Notes under the pieces: model-generated
Seen by the model: only the letters and a program-made list of their open reading frames with translations
Told to the model about the DNA's origin: nothing
The model's database searches: none
Part shown: one piece after another, positions 32,750-40,612 of the stretch
How positions within the stretch are numbered: the first letter of the stretch is position 1
How the letters are laid out: each line of letters begins with the position of its first letter
Translations under genes and position numbers: made by a program
Assembly (NCBI GenBank): GCA_965237565.1
Contig: OZ250145.1
Location: 1,240,001 to 1,304,000, forward strand
Length of the DNA stretch: 64,000 bases
Reading direction: 5' to 3'
Source: JANQSP01 sp965237565
GTDB lineage: Bacteria > Bdellovibrionota > Bdellovibrionia > Bdellovibrionales > UBA1609

Positions 32750-35650
32750 ATGCGCTTAGCATTCTATTTCACTTTCCTTCTCTTTTTATCTTATTCATTT
32801 TTTTCCTCGGCAGAGAGTAAAAATTTTTGCAAGGAGATTTTCAGTCATCATCCCTCCAATCTCAAATATTCCAAACTTTATTATGAAGAACAAGCCCTCA
32901 AAAGAGACCAAAGGAACGGGAAAAATAAACACCCAGAATATACACATGTTGAAAGAGATTATCAGAGGGTAAAACTATGGGATGAAAAAGATGAGCGATT
33001 CATTGATTCTCGGATTTTGAATTTTTTGCTCCCAGATAATACCTTTGTTATCAACCATCAACTCGATCGCCCAGGAAACCAAACCACCGTTAAGCTAGGA
33101 GAACCAGGTTCAGCCGTGATCGTAAGAGCCAATTACGAATATGGAGGCTACAATCTTGCGACTAATGTTACCTTCAGCAATAGAGCCCTCGCGAAAAACA
33201 TGGAGGAAACAGAACAAAAATGGCTGGTGGGCAGAGATGCAAAGGCGGCGATTTTATACCTGCATGGCGGTGGAACAAAATCAACGGGATCTCATGTCGC
33301 TAATGCCATGATTAGTCATTTTAAAAATTACGATATTGATGTCTTAGCCCCAGATCTGCCTTGGCATGCCAATGGCCACAGGGAGTTTATTCCTTCTTTT
33401 GAAACTGAGATAAATATTCTGAGCGCTTTTAGTAAAAAATATATCCCTCCCAACGTGCCTTTGTTTGTCTGGGGACATAGCTGGGGGGCGGTTTTTGCGG
33501 AAAAACTCATGACAATGACAGATAGAGAGAATTTTTCTTTTCACCCCAGTTTAAAAGGAGTGATCATTCTTTCACCCCCTGTAGATGCAGCTCCAGGAAA
33601 ACCCATAAATGAAAAATTTAACGCATACTATAAAAGGATAGATCACGCTAAACAAAATCTGACTCACGAATTTGCAGACAGCGAGATGTATCTCTCGAAA
33701 GATATGGTGGCTGCCGGAAAAATTAGTCCGCTGGGTTCACTCTATTCCATGCACACCATGTTGCAAATGAACCAAATAATCCCTACACATAAAGGAAGCA
33801 AATACATACCAGCCCTAATGGTGGTTGGAGAATCAGATCCCCTTGTCTATGTGGGATTCGGTGACTTGTTCAAAAAATATTATGACAAACTTGAAAATGT
33901 GGATGTTCACTACTTGCGTAAATTGCCTCTCCTGATCAATGGTGTCAACGAAGACACGAAGAGGGTCGGTCACATGCTGGGTGACTACATAGACCCAAAC
34001 TCCAGGGAGCCCATTCATTCTCATCTGGGACAGAAGTTTATGTCTCGTGTAATGAATGTTCCGATAGGAAAAGTAAATATACCACTCATTCACCCTCTAG
34101 TCAGGATTACGCAACTCCATGCAAATGATCTGGCATTTAGAGAATTCATCAATTACCACATTCACATCTCTGTAAACACAATTTCTACCTATAAACAATT
34201 ATTTGCACAAAATTTAACGCAAATACGGCAGAATATACAACACATTCTCAATCGTGCACTTTCTCGCAAAATGCAACTCCACGAACTATTGTCCCAACTC
34301 ACTGAAATTAAAACTGAACAAGAGCTAGACTCCATCACAGAGAAATTGGATCTATTATTGAAAACAAATGAATTGCTATCTCATAAAGATTTGCGAAAAG
34401 ATCTTTTTGAGTTGCAAAACGATTTATCTGTGGAGAAAATGTCCTTTGTAGCACAGAAACTTTTAAACAAATACGAAAAAATATTGCGTAAGACGCCAAA
34501 AAGAATTGAGAAAATTGTCAACTCCATACTGAAAGCTGGTAGCATATTAAACGCAATCAAAATACTGCATAATCAGGCTGTGCCTTACGAGGTAAAAAAC
34601 CAAATCAAAAAATCTCTCCTTCAATATTTCAAGTTCCAAGAGATCAGCGAGGGAACCTACGCTCCCAGATTAAAAGATCTATTAGAAGAATTTCACTTGG
34701 AACAACCAGAACAAATAAAAATGATCAAACGTCAACTCAATGAAATTAGATCAATTGTTCACTCCAGAAAAGAATTAAAAAGAAAAATAAGGGCATTGTC
34801 GAAGGAACAAAAAACTTTGTCAGCGGAATACAACAATCTTGTAGAATTGGTACGAAAAAAGATCAGACTAATTAAACTAGTCATAGAAAAAGCAAGCTCG
34901 GAACCTCCTAAATCCCTTCTCCAAAGCTACGAAAATAGCAAAAAAGAATTGGAATCATTACAGAATCTCTCAGACAGTATGACCAATGTGATCGAAAAGT
35001 TAAGTTTCAACTTCATTGACAAAAAAACCAATGCAAGCATAGAAGAAATAAATAATAGCGTAAATCAAAAACGAGAGAAAATGGACCAGTTCAGTGAATT
35101 GTACAGCCAGTACATGAAGAATAGAACAGCACTAAGAGCACAATTGCTAAGAGTCGTGGAGAAAGGAGGCATGGGGGATGAGTCCCGAGAAGCTGTTGTT
35201 GCCATTTACGGGGATAAATCAAACGGCTACTATCCGACGAAAGGAACAAAAAGTATTTATTTGGATTTACAAAAAAAGATGACAAAACTGGCAGAAAAGG
35301 AAGATATGTTCTACAAAGTAAAAATCAAACATGGCCACTTAATCTTAGAATACCAAGATCTTTATATGAAATTGTTTAAGCAATTGACTCCAAAAAATGA
35401 TAACAAGTACACCAAAGCCATGACAATCGCCAACCAAGTTGTTTCCGTTAAGTTTCAAAATTTAAAGGAAATTCTTAGCCTCAAAAATCCAAATATTTGG
35501 GCTACAATAGAGAAGCGACCACAACATGAACAAAGGGAATACATTTTGTCTTACATTCAGACACACGAAAAATTGTTTCAAGAAGTCATCAATCTATGGA
35601 ACCGGCTCAACTCTAGCCTACCACCGCTGTTGCCTCATGAAGCAATGTAG
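32750..35650 (+). CDS. Secreted alpha/beta-hydrolase with long helical C-terminal region
   Basis: A 966-residue exported protein. Signal peptide residues 1-21, then Cys27 in the C-K-E-I-F motif shared with five other secreted proteins of this window. Residues 160-420 are an alpha/beta-hydrolase: oxyanion loop LYLHGGG (172-175), nucleophile elbow GHSWG with Ser244, Asp363 in GESDP and His408 in VGHML. This is close to the lysophospholipase/serine aminopeptidase group. From about residue 470 to the end (~490 residues) the sequence is helical and charged with coiled-coil stretches (SRKELKRKIRALSKEQKTLS). The large tail is unusual for a lipase-like enzyme and could mediate binding or transport. 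Substrate unknown. Confidence 0.82.
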   Translation: MRLAFYFTFLLFLSYSFFSSAESKNFCKEIFSHHPSNLKYSKLYYEEQALKRDQRNGKNKHPEYTHVERDYQRVKLWDEKDERFIDSRILNFLLPDNTFVINHQLDRPGNQTTVKLGEPGSAVIVRANYEYGGYNLATNVTFSNRALAKNMEETEQKWLVGRDAKAAILYLHGGGTKSTGSHVANAMISHFKNYDIDVLAPDLPWHANGHREFIPSFETEINILSAFSKKYIPPNVPLFVWGHSWGAVFAEKLMTMTDRENFSFHPSLKGVIILSPPVDAAPGKPINEKFNAYYKRIDHAKQNLTHEFADSEMYLSKDMVAAGKISPLGSLYSMHTMLQMNQIIPTHKGSKYIPALMVVGESDPLVYVGFGDLFKKYYDKLENVDVHYLRKLPLLINGVNEDTKRVGHMLGDYIDPNSREPIHSHLGQKFMSRVMNVPIGKVNIPLIHPLVRITQLHANDLAFREFINYHIHISVNTISTYKQLFAQNLTQIRQNIQHILNRALSRKMQLHELLSQLTEIKTEQELDSITEKLDLLLKTNELLSHKDLRKDLFELQNDLSVEKMSFVAQKLLNKYEKILRKTPKRIEKIVNSILKAGSILNAIKILHNQAVPYEVKNQIKKSLLQYFKFQEISEGTYAPRLKDLLEEFHLEQPEQIKMIKRQLNEIRSIVHSRKELKRKIRALSKEQKTLSAEYNNLVELVRKKIRLIKLVIEKASSEPPKSLLQSYENSKKELESLQNLSDSMTNVIEKLSFNFIDKKTNASIEEINNSVNQKREKMDQFSELYSQYMKNRTALRAQLLRVVEKGGMGDESREAVVAIYGDKSNGYYPTKGTKSIYLDLQKKMTKLAEKEDMFYKVKIKHGHLILEYQDLYMKLFKQLTPKNDNKYTKAMTIANQVVSVKFQNLKEILSLKNPNIWATIEKRPQHEQREYILSYIQTHEKLFQEVINLWNRLNSSLPPLLPHEAM

Positions 35651-35671
35651 TACAAAATATTTGATTATTTT

Positions 35672-36373
35672 CTAGAAAAGAAAAACAACACTCAATACAC
35701 CAATAAAGAAAGTCAACATGATCACATCAAAAAGATGGCTGCTCATCAATTGTTCCCATGCCTTGTGTAATACATCCCTATACTTTATCATTCCTTTTGG
35801 AAGATAGCTTTTTTCCTTAAAGAGCCAAGTCAAACCCTCCATTCGCTGAATCATCTTTTTTGCTATTTTGTTATTTAGATCCGATTTTAAAACTCTGCCA
35901 TAACAAAAAATCCCGTAGAACAAATCATTTCTTTTATAACAAGAAGCCAAAAATGCATCGTGTGCCTTCTGATTGTACCAATTTTTAATCACATTGCCCC
36001 AAAGAGCACGCAATTCAAATGGAGAGGCCTCCGCATTTTCCATAAACTTAATAAACACGAGTCCGCAGTGAGAACACTCTTCGTCGTGGATGGGAGAGAA
36101 TTTATGACATCTAAGACAAATTTTCTTAGGGGTCTGTAACAAACGATTGGAAAACAAAGATTTCTTTTCCACTTGCTTGGCTTTCCCGACAATTACTTGA
36201 GAGGAATCTCTTGGATTCAGCCAAAAAAATTTTTGACAACTGGAACATTGAAAATCGGGATAATCCTCTTCAAATTCACCTGGAAAAGCTCTAAAAATTT
36301 GACGACAGTAAGGACATCTGACCCTGAGAGAAGAACGGAAAGAACCTTTTTCAACTTCATGGGACTGTCTCAT
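35672..36373 (-). CDS. Zinc-ribbon protein with C-terminal membrane anchor
   Basis: About 233 residues from the ATG at 36373 (an in-frame GTG at 36388 is possible). Two zinc ribbons: CPYC with CSSC near residues 20-50, and CLRC with CSHC near 85-105. The middle ~100 residues are helical (FELRALWGNVIKNWYNQKAH), and the last ~20 residues are a hydrophobic helix (DVIMLTFFIGVLSVVFLF), making it tail-anchored in the inner membrane with the ribbons in the cytoplasm. Such MJ0042-type ribbon proteins are common in delta-group bacteria, but their role is unknown. Convergent with the hydrolase gene and divergent from lnt. Confidence 0.75.
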   Translation of the reverse strand: MRQSHEVEKGSFRSSLRVRCPYCRQIFRAFPGEFEEDYPDFQCSSCQKFFWLNPRDSSQVIVGKAKQVEKKSLFSNRLLQTPKKICLRCHKFSPIHDEECSHCGLVFIKFMENAEASPFELRALWGNVIKNWYNQKAHDAFLASCYKRNDLFYGIFCYGRVLKSDLNNKIAKKMIQRMEGLTWLFKEKSYLPKGMIKYRDVLHKAWEQLMSSHLFDVIMLTFFIGVLSVVFLF

Positions 36374-36504
36374 AATGGTACTATACACGGAACAGGATTT
36401 GAAATCATGTTTTTTTCAACCTATGAATTTTCTTGCATTTTATTCTCTCCCCCCTATTGTTTGGAGCACGGATTGAGATAAGAATCCAAGCCCAAGAGGG
36501 GACT

Positions 36505-38100
36505 ATGAACTTTTTGAAACGTTATTTTTACCCCCTGCTGTCCGGAATTCTCATCGGAACAAGCTATATTCCTTTCCCGCCATGGGCTATTTTTTTCTGC
36601 TACATTCCGCTATGGCTTTTTGCTCTCAAACAAAAAAAATTAAAACCCCTACTGATAGGAGCTTGGCTGAGTCAGTTCACGCTCTCTTTGATCGGCTTCA
36701 ATTGGATCATCTTTACCATTAGAGAATTTGGAAATTTTTCTTGGCCTCTTTCTGTGATTGGATTTTTATGCTTTGCAACTTTCGCCAATTTGCATATCCC
36801 TATCTCCTTAGCTTTCTGGTTTTTTTCAAAAAAACAATTTGAAAAAATCCAACGTCCCTCCTTGAGTTCACTATGTATTTGGCTTTTGCTTCCTATTTAT
36901 ACTGCCTTAGGATTCAAATATTATCCCATGATTTTCGATTGGCACCTTGGCTACACTTGGTTTTATGCCGGCTGGCCAGCAAGCCAAACAGCAGAAATAT
37001 GGGGATTCCAGTTCATTAACACAATGATTTTATTTTCTAACCTCAGTTTCTTATTTGTACTCAAAAAATTCAGAAGCAAAAAAGGCTTTCTTGTTTTGCT
37101 CTCTTGGACCATAGCTTTTATCGGGATAAGCCAGTGGGGAAAATATTTAAAAAATAGATGGCCAGAACCGGATCAAAAAGCTAGGGTGCTCGTCGTCCAA
37201 CCCAACATATCCCCTCCTAGTCGAAAAAAAGCCCGAAGAAATTCAAACTCCCTCATCATTTCAAAATTAATGGATGAAACAAAGAAACACATTTTGAAGG
37301 AACAAAATTCCATTGATTTTATTTTGTGGCCAGAAGGTGCCTATCCCTACAATCTCAAGGATTTCAAACTCAAGAGGAAAGATACCCTCATTCAAAAATT
37401 GATCCAAAAACTGCAGACTCCCATGGTGGTTTCTGCCATAGGACAAAGTTCTGAAGGAGCCACCAACTCCATATTTGTATTCAATAAAAAAGGAGAACTA
37501 ATTGAAAAGCCCTACCACAAAACCGTCTTGCTCGTCTTTGGCGAATATCTGCCTTTCGAGAATATCCTCCCCGTCAATCAACTTCTTCCCTATTATGGTG
37601 ACAGCTTCAAAAGAGGGACAGGTGCTAACAAAGTGATAGAACTAAATGGTATCCATTTGGGATTTCAAGTTTGTTACGAAGCCTTGTTCGACGATCTTAC
37701 AAGAGACTTGGCCAAGAACCATGTAAATATTTTAATCAACGTAGCCAATGAATCTTGGTTTGGAGACGGACAAGAAAGATGGCAACACTTGTATATGAGC
37801 CTTGCACGGTCTATAGAAATCAGAAGACCCATCCTCAGGGGAACCAATTCTGGCATCTCTGCCTTTGTCTCAGCAAAAGGAGATATTGAAAACTTATCCC
37901 AGATCAATAAAGTCGCTAGCTGGATCCAAGACATTCCTTACACTGGGAAGGATAAAGAAAAACAAAGCGTATTTACATTATGGGGCTATTTCATCAATAC
38001 GTATTTTTGTTGGATATTGTTTCTGGTGATCCATTTTTACTGGATTAAAGTCCATCTCACATCCATTTCATTAAAACCATTCATAAAAACAACCGACTAG
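36505..38100 (+). CDS. lnt: Apolipoprotein N-acyltransferase
   Basis: About 531 residues from the ATG at 36505, which begins the first membrane helix and has AGAGGG upstream; the frame is open 24 codons earlier. N-terminal ~220 residues hold membrane helices. The C-terminal nitrilase domain has the triad: Glu in LWPEGAYPY, Lys in YHKTVLLVFGEYLPF, Cys in GFQVCYEALF. Lnt adds the third acyl chain to the N-terminal Cys of lipoproteins at the outer face of the inner membrane, in line with the many lipoproteins encoded nearby. Followed after six bases by a lipoprotein gene. Confidence 0.95.
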   Translation: MNFLKRYFYPLLSGILIGTSYIPFPPWAIFFCYIPLWLFALKQKKLKPLLIGAWLSQFTLSLIGFNWIIFTIREFGNFSWPLSVIGFLCFATFANLHIPISLAFWFFSKKQFEKIQRPSLSSLCIWLLLPIYTALGFKYYPMIFDWHLGYTWFYAGWPASQTAEIWGFQFINTMILFSNLSFLFVLKKFRSKKGFLVLLSWTIAFIGISQWGKYLKNRWPEPDQKARVLVVQPNISPPSRKKARRNSNSLIISKLMDETKKHILKEQNSIDFILWPEGAYPYNLKDFKLKRKDTLIQKLIQKLQTPMVVSAIGQSSEGATNSIFVFNKKGELIEKPYHKTVLLVFGEYLPFENILPVNQLLPYYGDSFKRGTGANKVIELNGIHLGFQVCYEALFDDLTRDLAKNHVNILINVANESWFGDGQERWQHLYMSLARSIEIRRPILRGTNSGISAFVSAKGDIENLSQINKVASWIQDIPYTGKDKEKQSVFTLWGYFINTYFCWILFLVIHFYWIKVHLTSISLKPFIKTTD

Positions 38101-38106
38101 TGAAGC

Positions 38107-38940
38107 ATGAGAACAAAGACAAAATTCTCCATGCTCCACGTGGTGACAATTCTATCTATCTCGGTCCTGATGGGTTGTACATTTGATGGCTTGTTTTCTA
38201 ATTTTGAAATAGAAAGTTCTCTGCCGACAGAATATGAACAAGCAAGCAGAGAAGACAATGGTTCCTCTTTCGCCTACTGCAATCAGTTTAATAGCAATGA
38301 ATTCTCAGGAGCCCTAGTTGCCTACTTTGACCAGGAGAAGCAAGCCTTTAACAAGAACAAAGCTTTTCTCATTTTGTGGTCCCTACCCGACGTACTGATT
38401 CATCCCAACACGAACTATTTTCAGATACATTCTTTTTCGGTCGAGAACAATCGTGAAATTTATAATAATACTCCCGTTACCATAAACGTAATTTCTGAAG
38501 AAAAGTCCCATGTACTGAATGCAACTGCCATCGGCGATAAGGTACTAGATCAATTGGGCTTTATATCCGTACCAGAATTAATTGCTACCCACAAGTTTGT
38601 CCTAAATGACTTGAAGGGCTGGCAAGGAGTGGATTTATCCATCTTCAACAATAAAAACAAACCAGAGAAAACAATCAAATTACTCATCCCGCCATTTGAA
38701 AACAACCCTCATACCTATTCAAGCCAAAATGGCCAAGAAGAAAAATTATCGGCCCTTCACCCATTCGCAGAAATTGCCAGCAGAGAGAATAGGGATAGGA
38801 TCTTCTATGACAAAGCCAAGGACGTGTGTGAGGATTTGCCAAACGTACAAATCGATATTCCTTCTTTTCAAGAAGTGAATGCAGAAAGCTCGGCTGACCG
38901 ATTCAAAAATGAGAGTCTTTTATTTCTCTCCACATTCTAG
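38107..38940 (+). CDS. Putative lipoprotein, unknown function
   Basis: A 277-residue protein with a lipoprotein signal (hydrophobic stretch ending VLMGCTFDG). The mature part is mixed alpha/beta: FAYCNQFNSNEFSGALVAYF, FLILWSLPDVLIHPNTNYFQ, GWQGVDLSIFNN. It has no known domain that I recognise. The two remaining cysteines could pair. It lies six bases after lnt and is probably co-transcribed with it. Confidence 0.72.
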   Translation: MRTKTKFSMLHVVTILSISVLMGCTFDGLFSNFEIESSLPTEYEQASREDNGSSFAYCNQFNSNEFSGALVAYFDQEKQAFNKNKAFLILWSLPDVLIHPNTNYFQIHSFSVENNREIYNNTPVTINVISEEKSHVLNATAIGDKVLDQLGFISVPELIATHKFVLNDLKGWQGVDLSIFNNKNKPEKTIKLLIPPFENNPHTYSSQNGQEEKLSALHPFAEIASRENRDRIFYDKAKDVCEDLPNVQIDIPSFQEVNAESSADRFKNESLLFLSTF

Positions 38941-39031
38941 TGAGAAATTTTGGATCTCTAATGTTTATTACATCTTATAGCTATAAGTCTGGTGTCATAA
39001 ATAATCATCTGGACTTGATTGTTTTTTCAAA

Positions 39032-39403
39032 ATGCAATTAATTAAAGTCGTAAGAAGATTACACTCAACTGTTCATGGAGAAACTGTGTTAGAAATCAAA
39101 CAAAAGGATCTGACCGAAATGGAGATGCTTCTCAATCAGTCTGTAAAGGGACATCACTTCTTATTCGACCATAGAAAAATAGCCCAAATTCTCAAAACAC
39201 CAACAGAAGAAATAAATTTTTTTAGTAAGGAAAACATCGATCACATCCAAAAACTATTGACCGGCTTGCTGTCACAAAAATCTTTTTATAAAAAGCAATC
39301 CTATCTCAATTCATTGGACCATCGTAATTTCGAAATTTTAGTAAGACTATACTTTCATATTTTGGATAGCACCGTGATGGCTTCTCTAAAAAGCACTCAC
39401 TAG
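39032..39403 (+). CDS. Small hypothetical protein
   Basis: A 123-residue, predominantly helical protein without signal peptide (KDLTEMEMLLNQSVKGHHFL, then HRNFEILVRLYFHILDST). No family recognised. The start is not supported by a clear Shine-Dalgarno sequence. It is convergent with the small gene at 39400-39624, overlapping by four bases. Confidence 0.5.
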   Translation: MQLIKVVRRLHSTVHGETVLEIKQKDLTEMEMLLNQSVKGHHFLFDHRKIAQILKTPTEEINFFSKENIDHIQKLLTGLLSQKSFYKKQSYLNSLDHRNFEILVRLYFHILDSTVMASLKSTH

Positions 39404-39624
39404 AGTGAAAATCTCCCAACCACACTGCGAATCTCTGACATCATAAATCCCAAGCGATTAACTCCCTCTTTCAACTCAAAAACACGAACCTGAAAATCTC
39501 GCAATGCCTCCATATCCTCAGAAGATGCAATCGTCTCCTGGGATAATGAACTAGAAACGCCCATCTTCTCCCCTATCGAGGAAGTAGATGTACCTTTTAA
39601 TAAAGCAAGAGATTTTTCTCCCAT
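39400..39624 (-). CDS. Small hypothetical protein with strong ribosome-binding site
   Basis: A 74-residue protein. GGAGG lies six bases upstream of its ATG, the best argument that it is a gene. It has Ser/Thr-rich residues 11-35 and a helical second half (MEALRDFQVRVFELKEGVNR). No known domain; possibly a small cytoplasmic regulator. Confidence 0.6.
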   Translation of the reverse strand: MGEKSLALLKGTSTSSIGEKMGVSSSLSQETIASSEDMEALRDFQVRVFELKEGVNRLGFMMSEIRSVVGRFSL

Positions 39625-39697
39625 TTCTAGCCTCCGTCATCATACTATACTCGACCCAGTTCTTAAGAAACTTAAATATACTTACAAATCATCTCCT

Positions 39698-40537
39698 CTA
39701 CAAATAAGAGCAAGATAAACTGGATAAATTCATTTTGTCTATGACCCTGCGAATTTGCCCTTTTGCAAGAGATGAATTCATGATATTGCCCTTCTCCTTG
39801 TCGTTGTGTACAAGCCCAGATAGGTGCCCGAATTCATGCATACAAAGACTCAAAAAATCCACTTCGTCTTTTTTAATTGATTTGGAAGAAGGAAGCCGGG
39901 AAATGTCTCGGGAAATATCCTTTTTCCAGAACATCAAAGCGTCTAGAAGTGAATAAAAACCTAGTAACCAAGAGGTCCAAAAAGATGGAGTTCGGCTGCT
40001 TGCTAAAAAACGAGCCGTGGAAAGTGGAGGCACCCCAGTATATTCCGAGTAATTCATATCTGAGTCCTCATAAAAATAATCGAAATGGATCCCGTTGAAA
40101 ACAATGTCTCCATCATATATGGAACCGCCAAATGAATTCTGAATACGAGTGGTCCCCTGTAAAGCAGATTCAAGAATCTTGTATCTGCGATCAAAGAAAA
40201 TAAGATTCATTTTGTCTGCAGATGAGAAACCCCCTTCAACATTTTGACTTACCTCACCATCCGTATCTCCCATAACCTCAAACAATCTTCCAGCACTTGT
40301 ATGGTGATTCCAACTTTCATTCCAGATGTTCACACAATGGAGAATATTGTTACGAGCTACAGAAGGAAATGTCTTATGAACAAAAACGGGGATGGGCAAT
40401 GTATCCCACTTAATAACGAAACCGCGATCCAACCGAAAATTACATTCGCCAACTTCGTAAGTTGAGGTATAGTATCCACAAGAGTACAAGAAAAAGCATA
40501 AGAGAATCAAGATTATTTTTTCCACCATATTTATCAT
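39698..40537 (-). CDS. Metzincin-type metalloprotease lipoprotein
   Basis: A 279-residue protein. The N-terminus is a lipoprotein signal (ILLCFFLYSCGYY). Near the C-terminus is the full metzincin zinc motif HEFGHLSGLVH (His234, Glu235, His238, His244), with the Met-turn nearby (NIMNSS, Met253), as in matrixin-like (M10) proteases. The segment FVHKTFPSVARNNILHCVNIWNE resembles the matrixin N-terminal 'a..a...W' helix. The protein is probably an active cell-envelope or exported protease; the substrate is unknown. Monocistronic, divergent from putA. Confidence 0.85.
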   Translation of the reverse strand: MINMVEKIILILLCFFLYSCGYYTSTYEVGECNFRLDRGFVIKWDTLPIPVFVHKTFPSVARNNILHCVNIWNESWNHHTSAGRLFEVMGDTDGEVSQNVEGGFSSADKMNLIFFDRRYKILESALQGTTRIQNSFGGSIYDGDIVFNGIHFDYFYEDSDMNYSEYTGVPPLSTARFLASSRTPSFWTSWLLGFYSLLDALMFWKKDISRDISRLPSSKSIKKDEVDFLSLCMHEFGHLSGLVHNDKEKGNIMNSSLAKGQIRRVIDKMNLSSLSCSYL

Positions 40538-40569
40538 TTCGACAAAAGCAGATCCTTATTTGAGAAAAG

Positions 40570-40586
40570 ATAGATTGAAAATCTAT
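40570..40586. promoter_or_regulatory. Small perfect inverted repeat ahead of putA
   Basis: ATAGATT and AATCTAT flank a GAA spacer, 27 bases before the putA start, in the short divergent region with the metzincin gene. Possible operator; could also be chance. Confidence 0.3.
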
Positions 40587-40612
40587 AAAAATCACTTTAG
40601 TCTCATTATTTG

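Noticed and set aside
32526..32759. 77-codon plus-strand frame as a gene
   Set aside because: No ribosome-binding site, no domain, overlaps the start of the secreted hydrolase.
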